Below, piece by piece: positions 1-7,692 of a stretch of DNA of 64,000 nt. Within the stretch, counting starts at the first letter, position 1; each line of letters starts with the position of its first letter. A program made the position numbers and the translations under genes. Source of the stretch: Streptomyces lavendulae subsp. lavendulae (GTDB lineage Bacteria; Actinomycetota; Actinomycetes; Streptomycetales; Streptomycetaceae); contig NZ_CP024985.1 in NCBI RefSeq assembly GCF_002803845.1, forward strand, positions 7,451,501-7,515,500, read 5' to 3'. The notes below the pieces were generated by a model that was given only the letters and a program-made list of their open reading frames with translations, had not been told where the DNA came from and made no database searches.

Positions 1-2
1 CC

Positions 3-395
3 TTCGCGCTGGTGAGCGCCTCGCCGCGGGTGGTCGTGGACCAGGTGGTCGGGGGCGCGCTCGCCCACGTCCCGTTCGCCTTCACGCTCTCCGCCGACGA
101 CACCGTACGGACCAAGCCGCACCCCGAGCCCTACCGCGCCGCCGCCGCCCGCCTGGGCCTCGCGCCCGAGCGCTGCGTGGCCGTGGAGGACTCCCCGGAC
201 GGCGCTGCCTCCGCCGAGGCCGCGGGCTGCGCGCTGCTGGTGGTGCCCTCGCTGCTGGACGTACCGCGCTCGGCCGCGCGCACCTTCGCCGCCTCCCTGG
301 AGGAGGTCACCCCCGAGCTCCTGCGCGCCATGACCGGCGCCGGGCCCGCGGCTCAGGCCGACAGGACGAGCAGCTCCAGGATGCCCTCGGCGTAG
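3..395 (+). CDS. HAD-family hydrolase, C-terminal part
   Basis: The reading frame is open from the left edge, so the N-terminus, including the nucleophile Asp motif, lies outside the window. The visible part holds HAD motif II (Leu-Val-Ser-Ala-Ser), the motif III lysine (TKPHPEPY) and motif IV (VAVEDSPDG, acidic Mg-binding residues). These are typical of the beta-phosphoglucomutase/phosphatase-like branch of HAD phosphohydrolases. The substrate cannot be told from this fragment. The last 43 bases overlap the convergent hypothetical gene tail to tail. The stop is TAG at 393-395. Confidence 0.85.
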   Translation, partial: FALVSASPRVVVDQVVGGALAHVPFAFTLSADDTVRTKPHPEPYRAAAARLGLAPERCVAVEDSPDGAASAEAAGCALLVVPSLLDVPRSAARTFAASLEEVTPELLRAMTGAGPAAQADRTSSSRMPSA

Positions 396-832
396 GCCCC
401 GGAGACCGACCCCGGTCCGGTCTCCAGCACGCCGACCAGCAGCGGCAGGCCGGTCCGTACGTGGGCCGCGACCTGCCCGTACAGGCCCGCCCCGTAACCG
501 TCCCCGTCGTCCTCGGCGCTCAGCAGGGACAGCAGGGTCCACAGCAACGCCTCGCGGGTCGTCAGCCGGGGCGGGCCGGCCGACCACACGGCCATCAGCA
601 CCGCACAGGCGGCCGGCGCCGGGGGCCACAGCCGGGTCCCGGTGAACACGTGCCCCTGCAACGCGTGGTACGCCGCCGGATGTCCCTCGGCCGCGTCCCA
701 CAGGGCGTCCTCCAGGTGCTCCGCCGAGCGGCCGCAGCCGCAGGTGACGGACGCCCAGTCCTGCCGTGCGAGCTCGGCCCGCACACCGTCCGGCACCAGC
801 GGGCTGCTGCGCGGCTTGTCCTTCCCTCTCAT
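353..832 (-). CDS. hypothetical protein (159 aa)
   Basis: I do not recognise a family. The protein is soluble, mostly helical by composition, and has no signal peptide or clear membrane segment. It carries a Cys-Gly-Cys-Gly tetrad near residue 31 and an acidic patch (AEDDGDG) in the second half. Coding preference is good throughout. It is divergent from the GntR gene, with about 94 bp between the starts, and its 3' end overlaps the HAD gene. It may work alone; nothing links it to the phosphonate genes. Confidence 0.6.
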   Translation of the reverse strand: MRGKDKPRSSPLVPDGVRAELARQDWASVTCGCGRSAEHLEDALWDAAEGHPAAYHALQGHVFTGTRLWPPAPAACAVLMAVWSAGPPRLTTREALLWTLLSLLSAEDDGDGYGAGLYGQVAAHVRTGLPLLVGVLETGPGSVSGAYAEGILELLVLSA

Positions 833-926
833 GAGGCTCCTTTCACGAGGCCCCAGTATGGGAGGGAGCGGGGACCGGGTCGAGCGGGGCCGCCGCCGCT
901 CCCGCCCGCATGGCAGTCTGGGGCCC

Positions 927-1739
927 GTGAACGAGGCACCGCAGGCAGCAGACGCACCCCGGGAACCGCAGGAACCGCGGACGCCCCGCCGGACCTCCGG
1001 CCGGACGCCCCTCTACCTGGAGGTCGCCGAGGACCTGCGCGGGGCCATCACCGCCGGTGCGTACGGATCCGGGGCCCGGCTCCCCGCCGAGGACGAACTC
1101 GCCCGCCGCTACGCCGTCTCCCGGGGCACCGTACGCCAGGCCCTCGCCGCACTGCGCACCGACGGGCTGATCACCTCCCGGCGCGGCATCCGCCGCGTGG
1201 TGCTCGGCGGGCCGGGGGAGGAGAACGCCGCCACCGAGCTGCGGAGCTTCACCCGCTGGGCGCGCTCGCTGGGGCAGGAGCCGGGCGGCCGGACCGTGTC
1301 CGTGGACCCGGGCACGGCGGACGGGGAGGAGGCGGAGCAGCTGCGGATCGCCGCGGGCGACCCGGTGTACCGGGTGCTGCGGCTGCGCACCCTGGCGGGG
1401 GAGCCGGTGATGGTGGAGCGGACGACCTACCCCCGGGCGGTCGGCGCCCTGGTGGCGGGGATGCCGCCGGACACCGTCTCGTACTCGGAGCAGCTCGCCC
1501 GGCACGGGGTCCTGTTCACCGACGCCCACCACACCATCGACATCGCGCCCGCCGACGCCGACGACGCGCGGCTGCTGGGCTGCCGGGCCGGTGAGGCGCT
1601 GCTGCGGGAGCGGCGGCGCTCCACCGACCCGGCCGGCACCCCGGTCGAGTGGTCGCAGGACCGGTACCTGCCCGGGACGGTGGCCTTCACGGCGCATTCG
1701 ACGGCGGCCAGCGCCCTGGGGCGCCGGCTGCGGCCCTGA
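927..1739 (+). CDS. GntR-family regulator with UTRA domain (HutC/PhnF type)
   Basis: The protein has 270 aa from GTG 927. An N-terminal winged helix-turn-helix (about residues 30-95, with LPAEDELARRYAVSRGTVRQ as recognition region) is followed by a UTRA effector domain (about 110-260, with ELRSFTRWARSLG and ending in QDRYLPG). The in-frame region upstream of 927 lacks coding character, so GTG 927 is preferred. The gene converges on the phosphonate-oxidation operon, 8 bp from its end, and a HutC-like palindrome precedes that operon. It is therefore probably its repressor, with a phosphonate or derived metabolite as ligand. That role is inferred. Confidence 0.85.
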   Translation: MNEAPQAADAPREPQEPRTPRRTSGRTPLYLEVAEDLRGAITAGAYGSGARLPAEDELARRYAVSRGTVRQALAALRTDGLITSRRGIRRVVLGGPGEENAATELRSFTRWARSLGQEPGGRTVSVDPGTADGEEAEQLRIAAGDPVYRVLRLRTLAGEPVMVERTTYPRAVGALVAGMPPDTVSYSEQLARHGVLFTDAHHTIDIAPADADDARLLGCRAGEALLRERRRSTDPAGTPVEWSQDRYLPGTVAFTAHSTAASALGRRLRP

Positions 1740-1747
1740 GCCCGCCC

Positions 1748-2329
1748 TCAGCCCCGGGTGAGCAGCAGCCCCGCCAGCAGCGGCCGGAAGTGCGCGAAGT
1801 CCGGGGTCACCCCCTGCGGGTCCTTGGCCTGCTCGTCCCACCGGCGCACGGCGACCGCGTCGGCGGCCCCGGGCAGTGCCTCGAAGGCCCGGGCCTGCCG
1901 CGGGGTCATCGGCCCGCCCTGTACGCGCAGGGTGTGCACCGAGGCCTCGGAGAGCAGGCCGAGGTATCTGGGCTCGGCCGTGCACAGGTACCGCTTGGCG
2001 GCCACGTGCAGCCGGACCGGCTCGGTCACCTCCGGCCCGAACCAGCGGGCCAGCCAGTCGGCCCCGGTGTGGCTGTGCCGGTTGTCCAGGCCCTCCTCCA
2101 TCAGGTCGCGGCCGGTCACCGTCCCGTGGAAGTGGCCGATGTCGTGCAGCAGCGCGGCCGCCACCAAGTGGGCGGGGGCCCCGGCCGCCTCGGCGAGGGC
2201 GCCGGCCTGGAGCATGTGCTCGGCCTGGGTGACCTCCTCCCCGAAGTACTCGGCGGCGCCCTCGCCCGCGAAGAGCGCGGCGAGCAGAGCGAGCGGATCC
2301 CCGTCCGGGGTGGGGGACGCGGCGTTCAC
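1748..2329 (-). CDS. HD-domain oxygenase, PhnZ/TmpB-like (C-P bond cleavage)
   Basis: This 193-aa HD-domain protein has the size and ligand pattern of the mixed-valent di-iron oxygenases PhnZ and TmpB, which oxidatively cleave the C-P bond of alpha-hydroxy-phosphonates. Visible candidate ligands are H38, H62-D63, H85/H87, H108 and D165. Y28/E31-E32 and Q35 lie where PhnZ has its substrate-gating residues, and K112 follows H108. The GTG start overlaps the stop of the upstream dioxygenase gene (GTGA), which implies translational coupling. The expected product is phosphate plus a carboxylate such as glycine or its trimethylated form (betaine). Which aminoethylphosphonate is used cannot be read from sequence. 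Confidence 0.85.
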   Translation of the reverse strand: MNAASPTPDGDPLALLAALFAGEGAAEYFGEEVTQAEHMLQAGALAEAAGAPAHLVAAALLHDIGHFHGTVTGRDLMEEGLDNRHSHTGADWLARWFGPEVTEPVRLHVAAKRYLCTAEPRYLGLLSEASVHTLRVQGGPMTPRQARAFEALPGAADAVAVRRWDEQAKDPQGVTPDFAHFRPLLAGLLLTRG

Positions 2330-3429
2330 GCGGCGGCTCCTTCACGGCGCAGCACGGCCAGGGTGGAACCCAGCCCGTCGAGGTCGGCGTACGCCCCCTG
2401 GAGGTGCCGGCGGCCGCTTTCGGCGAAGGCCGTACGGGCGTGCAGCAGGCGGGTGTTGTCGAAGACGAGGCAGTCCCCGGGTGTGAGGCGGAAGTCCAGG
2501 CGCAGTCCGGGGCGCAGCAGCAGCTCGCCGAAGAGCCGGTAGGCGGCGTAGAACTCCTCCAGGACCCGGGCGCTGCCGTGGAGGGTGCCCAGGGAACGGT
2601 TGTTGTACCGGATCTCGCGGATCCGCCCGAGCGGGTCCACGTCGATCAGGGGCCGCTGCGCGCGCAGTTCGGTGCGGGCGTCGCCGAAGGCGAACTCCAC
2701 CGGCACCCGGGTCAGCACGTCGAAGGCCTGCGGAGCCTCCCGGCGCAGCAGCGCGGCCGCGTGGAAGCCGTCCACCAGCCCGGAGTCCCCGCCGGACGCC
2801 TCGTTGCGCAGGCAGTGCAGCAGTTGCACCGTCGGCACCGGGTCCCGGTAGGGGTTGTCGGTGTGCGGGTCGATCGGCGCCCCGGTGAAGGCCAGGTTGT
2901 TCGGGTCGGCCTCGACGCGGACCTCGAAGAGCTCGCCGTAGTTCGTCCGGCGCACGAAACCGAAGGTCTCCGCGACGTCGAGCACCATCCGGTCCCGGCG
3001 GGGCACGTCCCTCAGCAGGACGAAGCCCAGCCGCCGTACGCTCTCCAGCGCCCCGATCCGTACCGCACGGTCGCCGGTCTAGGCGTCCCACGAGGCCCCG
3101 GGCAGGCGTCCGGTGAGGTCGGCGGCGGCCCACAGCTCCTTGTCGTCCTCGGTCCGGCCGTCGCCGCGGGGCCGGTGCGGGCCGCCGGGGCAGTGGGCGG
3201 CGAGCCAGGCGGCCGGGTAGCGCGAGCGGTGTCCGTCGGGCTCCCACACCACCTCCCACACCGGCCCGTCGTCGCCCGGCAGCTCGCGCGCGGAGCCGAC
3301 GGCGGGCCGGTCCGGCAGATCGGTGATCCGCAACAGCTTCTGACCGGTGCGCGGGTCGCGGCAGTCGCCGCAGGGGCAGTTGTCGCGCAGCCAGGGCGCG
3401 GGCGACTCGCTGATCGCCGTCGAGGACAT
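2326..3429 (-). pseudogene. 2-oxoglutarate/Fe(II) phosphonate hydroxylase, TmpA/GBBH-like, with in-frame TAG
   Basis: One frame of 367 sense-equivalent codons is interrupted by a single TAG at codon 117 (bases 3079-3081). Before it lies the gamma-butyrobetaine-hydroxylase N-terminal zinc domain (Cys motif CPCGDC near residue 18, later Cys/His). After it lies a complete TauD-like double-stranded beta-helix with the HxD iron ligands (PHTDN), distal His (RLLHAR) and 2-oxoglutarate Arg. The frame is the same on both sides, so this is a point nonsense change or sequencing error, not a frameshift. ATG 3429 has a good AGGAG 6 nt upstream. By analogy with TmpA/PhnY it would hydroxylate the carbon next to phosphorus and feed the HD oxygenase. 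A C-terminal restart at GTG 3006 would miss the zinc domain. Confidence 0.8.
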
Positions 3430-3450
3430 CGGGGCTCCTGTGTGGTCGAA

Positions 3451-3466
3451 AGTTGTATGTACAACT
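3451..3466. promoter_or_regulatory. palindromic GntR-type operator upstream of the phosphonate operon
   Basis: AGTTGTATGTACAACT is a perfect inverted repeat (7-bp arms, 2-bp centre). It ends 22 bp before the ATG of the TmpA-like gene. The GT..TA..AC layout resembles operators of HutC-subfamily GntR proteins, and such a regulator lies at the other end of the operon. I found no second copy near the gntR gene, so autoregulation is not supported. Confidence 0.6.
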
Positions 3467-3577
3467 CCGGGTGGCTGTCGGGCATGCTGGCAGCCCCCGA
3501 TGACCGAGAGGTGGCGCCGAGGTGGCCGGAAAGGACCGGAACCGGACCGCGAGCAGCTTCGTCTGAGACCCGTGTGG

Positions 3578-4657
3578 ATGAAGCGAAGAATCCCGGCCCT
3601 GCTGCTCGCCCTGCTCACCGTCCTGGCGGGATCCCTGATCAGCCCCGCCTGGGCCTGCGGCTGCGGGGCGATGGTCCCCGACGAGGCGTCCCGGATCGGG
3701 GTGGACCGGGAGGCCTCGGTGGTGCGCTGGGACGGCCGCAGCGAGGAGATCGTGATGCGGTTCACCGTCGGCGGTGACGCCCGCCGCGCCGCCTGGATCA
3801 TGCCGGTCCCCGGCCGGGCCACCGTGGGCCTCGGCGACGCCGGGCTCTTCCCCGCGCTCACCGAACTCACCCGGCCCGTGCACCGCACCCGAACGTACTT
3901 CTGGCCGCGCGACACCGACTGGCCCTTCGCCGACGACCGGGACCGCCTCGTCGGCGCCGCCCCGCCCGGCGCCGCCCCCTCGGTCGGTGTGGTCGGCCGC
4001 GAGCGGCTCGGCGACTTCGACGTCGCCCGGCTCACCGCCACCGACCCGGACGCCCTGCGCACCTGGCTGGAGAGCAACGGGTTCAAGCTGCCAGACCGGC
4101 TCGCGGCGGAACTGAAGCCGTACGTCGACCAGAAGTGGGAGTACGTGGCCGTCCGCCTCGCCCCCCGCGACCAGGGTCGGCCCCTGAGCGGCGAACTGGA
4201 CCCGCTGCGGATCCGCTTCGACAGCACCCGCCTCGTCTACCCGATGCGGCTGTCCCGGCTGGCCCGCACCCCGCAGTCCCTCGGCCTGTTCGTACTGGCC
4301 GGCCACCGGATGGAGCCCGCCTCCGCGATCGGCGGGGCCGCCCCGGAGGTGACCTTCGCCGGACGGATCACCCCGACGGGCCCGCTGGCCGCGCTCACGG
4401 GCGGGAAACCGGTGTTCCTGACCGCGATCGACCAGAGGTTCCCGGACCCGTCCCGCATCGACGGGGACCACGAACTGCGCGCCACCGCCGAGGACACCCC
4501 CTACCAGCGGGCCGTCTACCGCTACGAGGTCCTCACCGTGGGCGGCGTCCCGGTCTGGCTGCTCACGGTGGCCGGCGCCCTCCTGACGGTGGCCGCGGGC
4601 ACGGCGCTCCTGATCCGGCACCGCCACCGCCACCGCCGCCGGGCCGGGTCCGCCTGA
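3578..4657 (+). CDS. DUF2330 secreted/membrane-anchored protein
   Basis: This 359-aa protein has an N-terminal signal peptide (KRR, hydrophobic leucine-rich core, AWA-like cleavage site) followed by ACGCGAMVP, the conserved Cys-rich start of DUF2330 proteins. A single C-terminal membrane helix (VWLLTVAGALLTVAAGTALL) is followed by a His/Arg-rich tail, so the body should be extracytoplasmic and membrane anchored. GTG 3572 is an alternative start two codons upstream. The function of the family is not known to me. It is divergent from the phosphonate operon and shares its 150-bp intergenic region. Confidence 0.8.
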   Translation: MKRRIPALLLALLTVLAGSLISPAWACGCGAMVPDEASRIGVDREASVVRWDGRSEEIVMRFTVGGDARRAAWIMPVPGRATVGLGDAGLFPALTELTRPVHRTRTYFWPRDTDWPFADDRDRLVGAAPPGAAPSVGVVGRERLGDFDVARLTATDPDALRTWLESNGFKLPDRLAAELKPYVDQKWEYVAVRLAPRDQGRPLSGELDPLRIRFDSTRLVYPMRLSRLARTPQSLGLFVLAGHRMEPASAIGGAAPEVTFAGRITPTGPLAALTGGKPVFLTAIDQRFPDPSRIDGDHELRATAEDTPYQRAVYRYEVLTVGGVPVWLLTVAGALLTVAAGTALLIRHRHRHRRRAGSA

Positions 4658-4669
4658 CGCCCGCGGGGC

Positions 4670-5719
4670 TCACTGCTGCGGCAGGATCACCGTCACCCCG
4701 GACCCGGGCGCCGAGCCCATCGCGGCGAGCGCGGCCGGGGCGCCGGACAGCGGGAGGGAGCGGGTCACCAGCAGGTCCGGGCGCAGCGCCCCCGAGCGGA
4801 CCAGTTCCAGCATCGGCGGATAGGCGTGGGCGGCCATCCCGTGACTTCCCAGCAGCTCCAGCTCCCAGCCGATGACCCGGTCCATCGGCAGCGCCGCCGG
4901 GCCGGACTCCGCCGGGAGCAGCCCGACCTGGACGTGCCGCCCGCGCCGGCGCAGCCCGGCCACCGACGCGGAGGCCGTGGCGGGGGAGCCGAGGGCGTCC
5001 AGCGAGAGGTGCGCGCCGCCGCCGGTGAGCTCCCGTACCTCCCCGGCCGCGCCCCCGGGCCCGGCGGCCCGGGGGTCGAGGGCGTGGGCGGCGCCGAAGG
5101 AGAGGGCCAGTTCCCGCGCGGCGGGGGCGGTGTCGACGGCGACGACCCGGGCGCCGGCGGCCGCCGCGATCATCACGGCGGACAGCCCGACCCCGCCGCA
5201 GCCGTGGACGGCGACCCATTCGCCCGCCGCCACCCGGCCCCGCGCGACCACCGCCCGGAACGCGGTGGCGAACCGGCAGCCCAGGGCGGCGGCCGTGGCG
5301 TACGAGAGTTCCGCGGGCACCGCCACCAGGTTCACGTCGGCGTGGTCCAGGGCCACGTACTCCGCGAAGGAACCCCAGTGCGTGAACCCGGGCTGCGTCT
5401 GGCGGGCGCACACCTGGTGCTCGCCGGCCGCGCAGTCGGCGCAGGTGCCGCAGGCGCACACGAAGGGGACGGTCACCCGGTCGCCGGGCCGCCAGGCGGA
5501 CACCCCGGAGCCCACCGCCTCGACGACCCCGGCCAGTTCGTGCCCGGGGACGTGCGGGAGGGTGATGCCGGGGTCGTGGCCCATCCAGCCGTGCCAGTCG
5601 CTGCGGCACAGTCCCGTCGCCTCGACGCGCACCACGACCCCGCCCGGCGCCGGGGCCGGATCCGGTACCTCCCGGACCTCGGCCGGTTCCCCGTACCGTT
5701 CGAACACCACCGCGCGCAT
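4670..5719 (-). CDS. zinc-dependent alcohol dehydrogenase (MDR family)
   Basis: The length of 349 aa is normal for the medium-chain family. Catalytic zinc ligands are C38 and H60-E61 (GHE motif). The structural-zinc Cys quartet is C90, C93, C96 and C104. The Rossmann motif GCGGVG lies near residue 172, followed by an acidic residue (VAVD) that suggests NAD preference. The expected reaction is NAD(P)-linked oxidation of an alcohol or reduction of an aldehyde; the substrate is unknown. It converges with the DUF2330 gene, 12 bp away, and stands 53 bp downstream of the ATP-grasp operon in the same direction, possibly as a separate unit. Confidence 0.85.
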   Translation of the reverse strand: MRAVVFERYGEPAEVREVPDPAPAPGGVVVRVEATGLCRSDWHGWMGHDPGITLPHVPGHELAGVVEAVGSGVSAWRPGDRVTVPFVCACGTCADCAAGEHQVCARQTQPGFTHWGSFAEYVALDHADVNLVAVPAELSYATAAALGCRFATAFRAVVARGRVAAGEWVAVHGCGGVGLSAVMIAAAAGARVVAVDTAPAARELALSFGAAHALDPRAAGPGGAAGEVRELTGGGAHLSLDALGSPATASASVAGLRRRGRHVQVGLLPAESGPAALPMDRVIGWELELLGSHGMAAHAYPPMLELVRSGALRPDLLVTRSLPLSGAPAALAAMGSAPGSGVTVILPQQ

Positions 5720-5772
5720 GGGACGTCCTTCCGTAGACCGGCCCTCACGCTACGCCCGCCGCCGCCCCGGGG

Positions 5773-6564
5773 TCAGGGTGCGGCCCGGCGCAGGGCCAGG
5801 GCGGCGAGTGCCTCGGGGGCGCCGGCCTGGCCCCGGATGCCGGGGAAGGCGTTGACGTCCACGATGAGCGGGGCGCCGCCGCCGGTGTCGATGACGTCCA
5901 CGCCGTAGACGTCCAGCGCGAACACCTCGCCCACCCGCAGGGCCAGGCCGGCCCAGCCGTCGGGGAGGCGCTCCAGGCTGCGGGCCGGTTCCTTGGCGCC
6001 CGAGGCCAGTTCGGAACGGCGCAGGCCCGCGAAGACCCGGTCCCCGATCACCCACAGTTTGTGGTCCCAGCCGTCGTTGGGCGCGAACGCCTGCACCACG
6101 ACCGGCTCCTCGCTCCAGTCGTCCAGCAACTCCGGCAGCCGCGCGGGACCGTCGAGGCGGGCGACCAGGTCGTGCTTGTGGCTGTGCCGGCTCTTGACCA
6201 CCATCGGCCACGGCAGCCCCGCCGCGGTCTCCAGCCGCGCCGCCGCGGCGAAGGTGCGGGTGGGGGCGAAGGGCAGCCCGGCCCGCAGGGCGAGCGCGGC
6301 CATGCCGGTACGGTCCTGGCAGGCCTCGGTGGCGGCGGCCGAGTTCAGCACCGGCGCCCCGCCGCGCTCCAGTTCCCGGGCCAGGGCCAGCGCGGACGGG
6401 GTGCGCGCCTTCAGCAGGTAGACGTCGGCGGCCGCGCCGGCCGCACCAGCGGCCCCGGCGGCGGGGTCCAGCACCTGGACCGTGTGCCCGCCGGGGGCGA
6501 GCGCCGCGACGGCGGCCGCCAGCAGCGGGTGCCCGGCGTCCGGGGTGATCAGGCCGATCCTCAC
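5773..6564 (-). CDS. ATP-grasp ligase, RimK-like (second of a pair)
   Basis: This 263-aa protein has ATP-grasp features: a lysine strand (WPMVVKSRHSHK), a phosphate-binding/hinge region (EEPVVVQAFAP) and the metal-binding end (YGVDVIDTGG, then IVDVNAFPG with the Asp-Asn Mg ligands). The GTG start (6564) overlaps the stop of the upstream ATP-grasp gene as GTGA, so the two are probably translationally coupled. The family joins a carboxylate to an amine or thiol through an acyl-phosphate. No carrier or peptide substrate gene lies next door, so the substrate is open. The two proteins are distant paralogues and may form a heteromer. Confidence 0.75.
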   Translation of the reverse strand: MRIGLITPDAGHPLLAAAVAALAPGGHTVQVLDPAAGAAGAAGAAADVYLLKARTPSALALARELERGGAPVLNSAAATEACQDRTGMAALALRAGLPFAPTRTFAAAARLETAAGLPWPMVVKSRHSHKHDLVARLDGPARLPELLDDWSEEPVVVQAFAPNDGWDHKLWVIGDRVFAGLRRSELASGAKEPARSLERLPDGWAGLALRVGEVFALDVYGVDVIDTGGGAPLIVDVNAFPGIRGQAGAPEALAALALRRAAP

Positions 6565-7460
6565 GCGCCGTCCCCCGCCCCCGCGGCCACCTGGAGCGGG
6601 ATCGTCACGGGCAGGACGAACGGGGCGGCGGGCGGCCGCTCGCGCCCGCCGCCCGCGCGGGCCAGCGCCAGTACGGCACGGGCCACCCGGGCCGCGGCGT
6701 CCGGGACCTGGCGGAAGCTCGGGAAGTCGTTCACGTCGACCACCACGGGCCCGTCGGGACCCAGCAGGACGTCCACCCCGTACAGGTCCAGCCCGTACAC
6801 CTCGCCCACCCGGGCGGCGATCCGGGCCACCTCGGCCGGCAGCGGCACCTGCCGCTCGCGCACCGCGGCGTCCGGGTGCAGGGGGGAGCAGCGCTCGGTG
6901 GCGAAGAGTTCGCCGTCCACGCAGTACACCTTGATGTCGGTGCCCGCGTTGGGGACGTAGGGCTGCGCGATGAGCATGGCCTCGCCCGCGAGTTCCGGCA
7001 GGAGCGCGGCGAGCCGGTCCGGCGAGGCCAGCAGGTGCACTCCCCGCCCGGAGCTGCCGTCGGCGGGCTTCACGACGAGCGGATACGCGCTGTCGGGTAT
7101 CTCCGCGAGGAGTTCGGGCCGGGCGACGGCGTAGGTCTGCGGCTGGGGCAGGCCCCGGGCGCTGCCGATGGCGGCGGCCAGCGCCTTGTCCCGTACCCCG
7201 CGGATGGCGCGCGCGTCGTTGACCGTCGTCATGCCGGCGGCGGCCGCCGCTTCGAGCAGGGTGAGCCCCGGTCCGCCGGACACGGTCTTCAGCACCCAGG
7301 CGTCGTGGGCGCCCGAGCGCACGACCTCGTCCATGTGCAGCAGGGAGCCTCCCGGACGGACCACGTCCACCCGGTGTCCCCACGCGGTCAGTTGCCGGAT
7401 CACCTCGTTCGGCATGCCGTCACGGCGGTAGTGCTCTTCCACCAGGAAGCAGAGCCTCAT
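6561..7460 (-). CDS. ATP-grasp ligase, RimK-like (first of a pair)
   Basis: This 299-aa protein has the ATP-grasp core: PLVVKPADGSSGRGV for ATP binding, IAQPYVP hinge, IKVYCV, and the metal site YGVDVLLG then VVDVNDFPS. The N-terminal segment (LCFLVEEHYRRDGMPNEVI) is like a pre-ATP-grasp domain. ATG 7460 is chosen because GGGGAAGG lies just upstream; ATG 7472 is also possible. The gene is divergent from the conservon with a 230-bp gap and is translationally coupled to its paralogue. No known pathway is evident. Confidence 0.75.
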   Translation of the reverse strand: MRLCFLVEEHYRRDGMPNEVIRQLTAWGHRVDVVRPGGSLLHMDEVVRSGAHDAWVLKTVSGGPGLTLLEAAAAAGMTTVNDARAIRGVRDKALAAAIGSARGLPQPQTYAVARPELLAEIPDSAYPLVVKPADGSSGRGVHLLASPDRLAALLPELAGEAMLIAQPYVPNAGTDIKVYCVDGELFATERCSPLHPDAAVRERQVPLPAEVARIAARVGEVYGLDLYGVDVLLGPDGPVVVDVNDFPSFRQVPDAAARVARAVLALARAGGGRERPPAAPFVLPVTIPLQVAAGAGDGA

Positions 7461-7532
7461 GACCTTCCCCATATTCCCCGGACGCCCCTCCGCCGATCCC
7501 GTCCGGCGAGCTGTGACGTCACAGGATGCCAT

Positions 7533-7692
7533 GGCATAGCCCCGAAACCGCTCCAGATACAGCCTTAGTGGGCGCTACAGAGCGTGATATTCGACAAGAG
7601 CTTTCCTAAACGATCAGCAATCCTCTTATAGTTGTGCCTCGTTGCCACAGGAACCCTCTCTTCCATTTACGCCCGGTTTGAGGCTTTGACTA
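7533..7692 (+). promoter_or_regulatory. AT-richer promoter region of the conservon
   Basis: This stretch is clearly lower in GC than its surroundings. It contains TATAGT (7627-7632), a fair -10 element about 60 bp ahead of the cvnA ATG. I could not fix a convincing -35 at 17-18 bp. The region must also hold the promoter of the leftward ATP-grasp pair. Confidence 0.35.

Noticed and set aside
3079..3081. TAG read as pyrrolysine or as a programmed recoding site
   Set aside because: No pylT/pylS-like gene is seen, and Streptomyces is not known to use UAG as a sense codon; a nonsense change or sequencing error is simpler.
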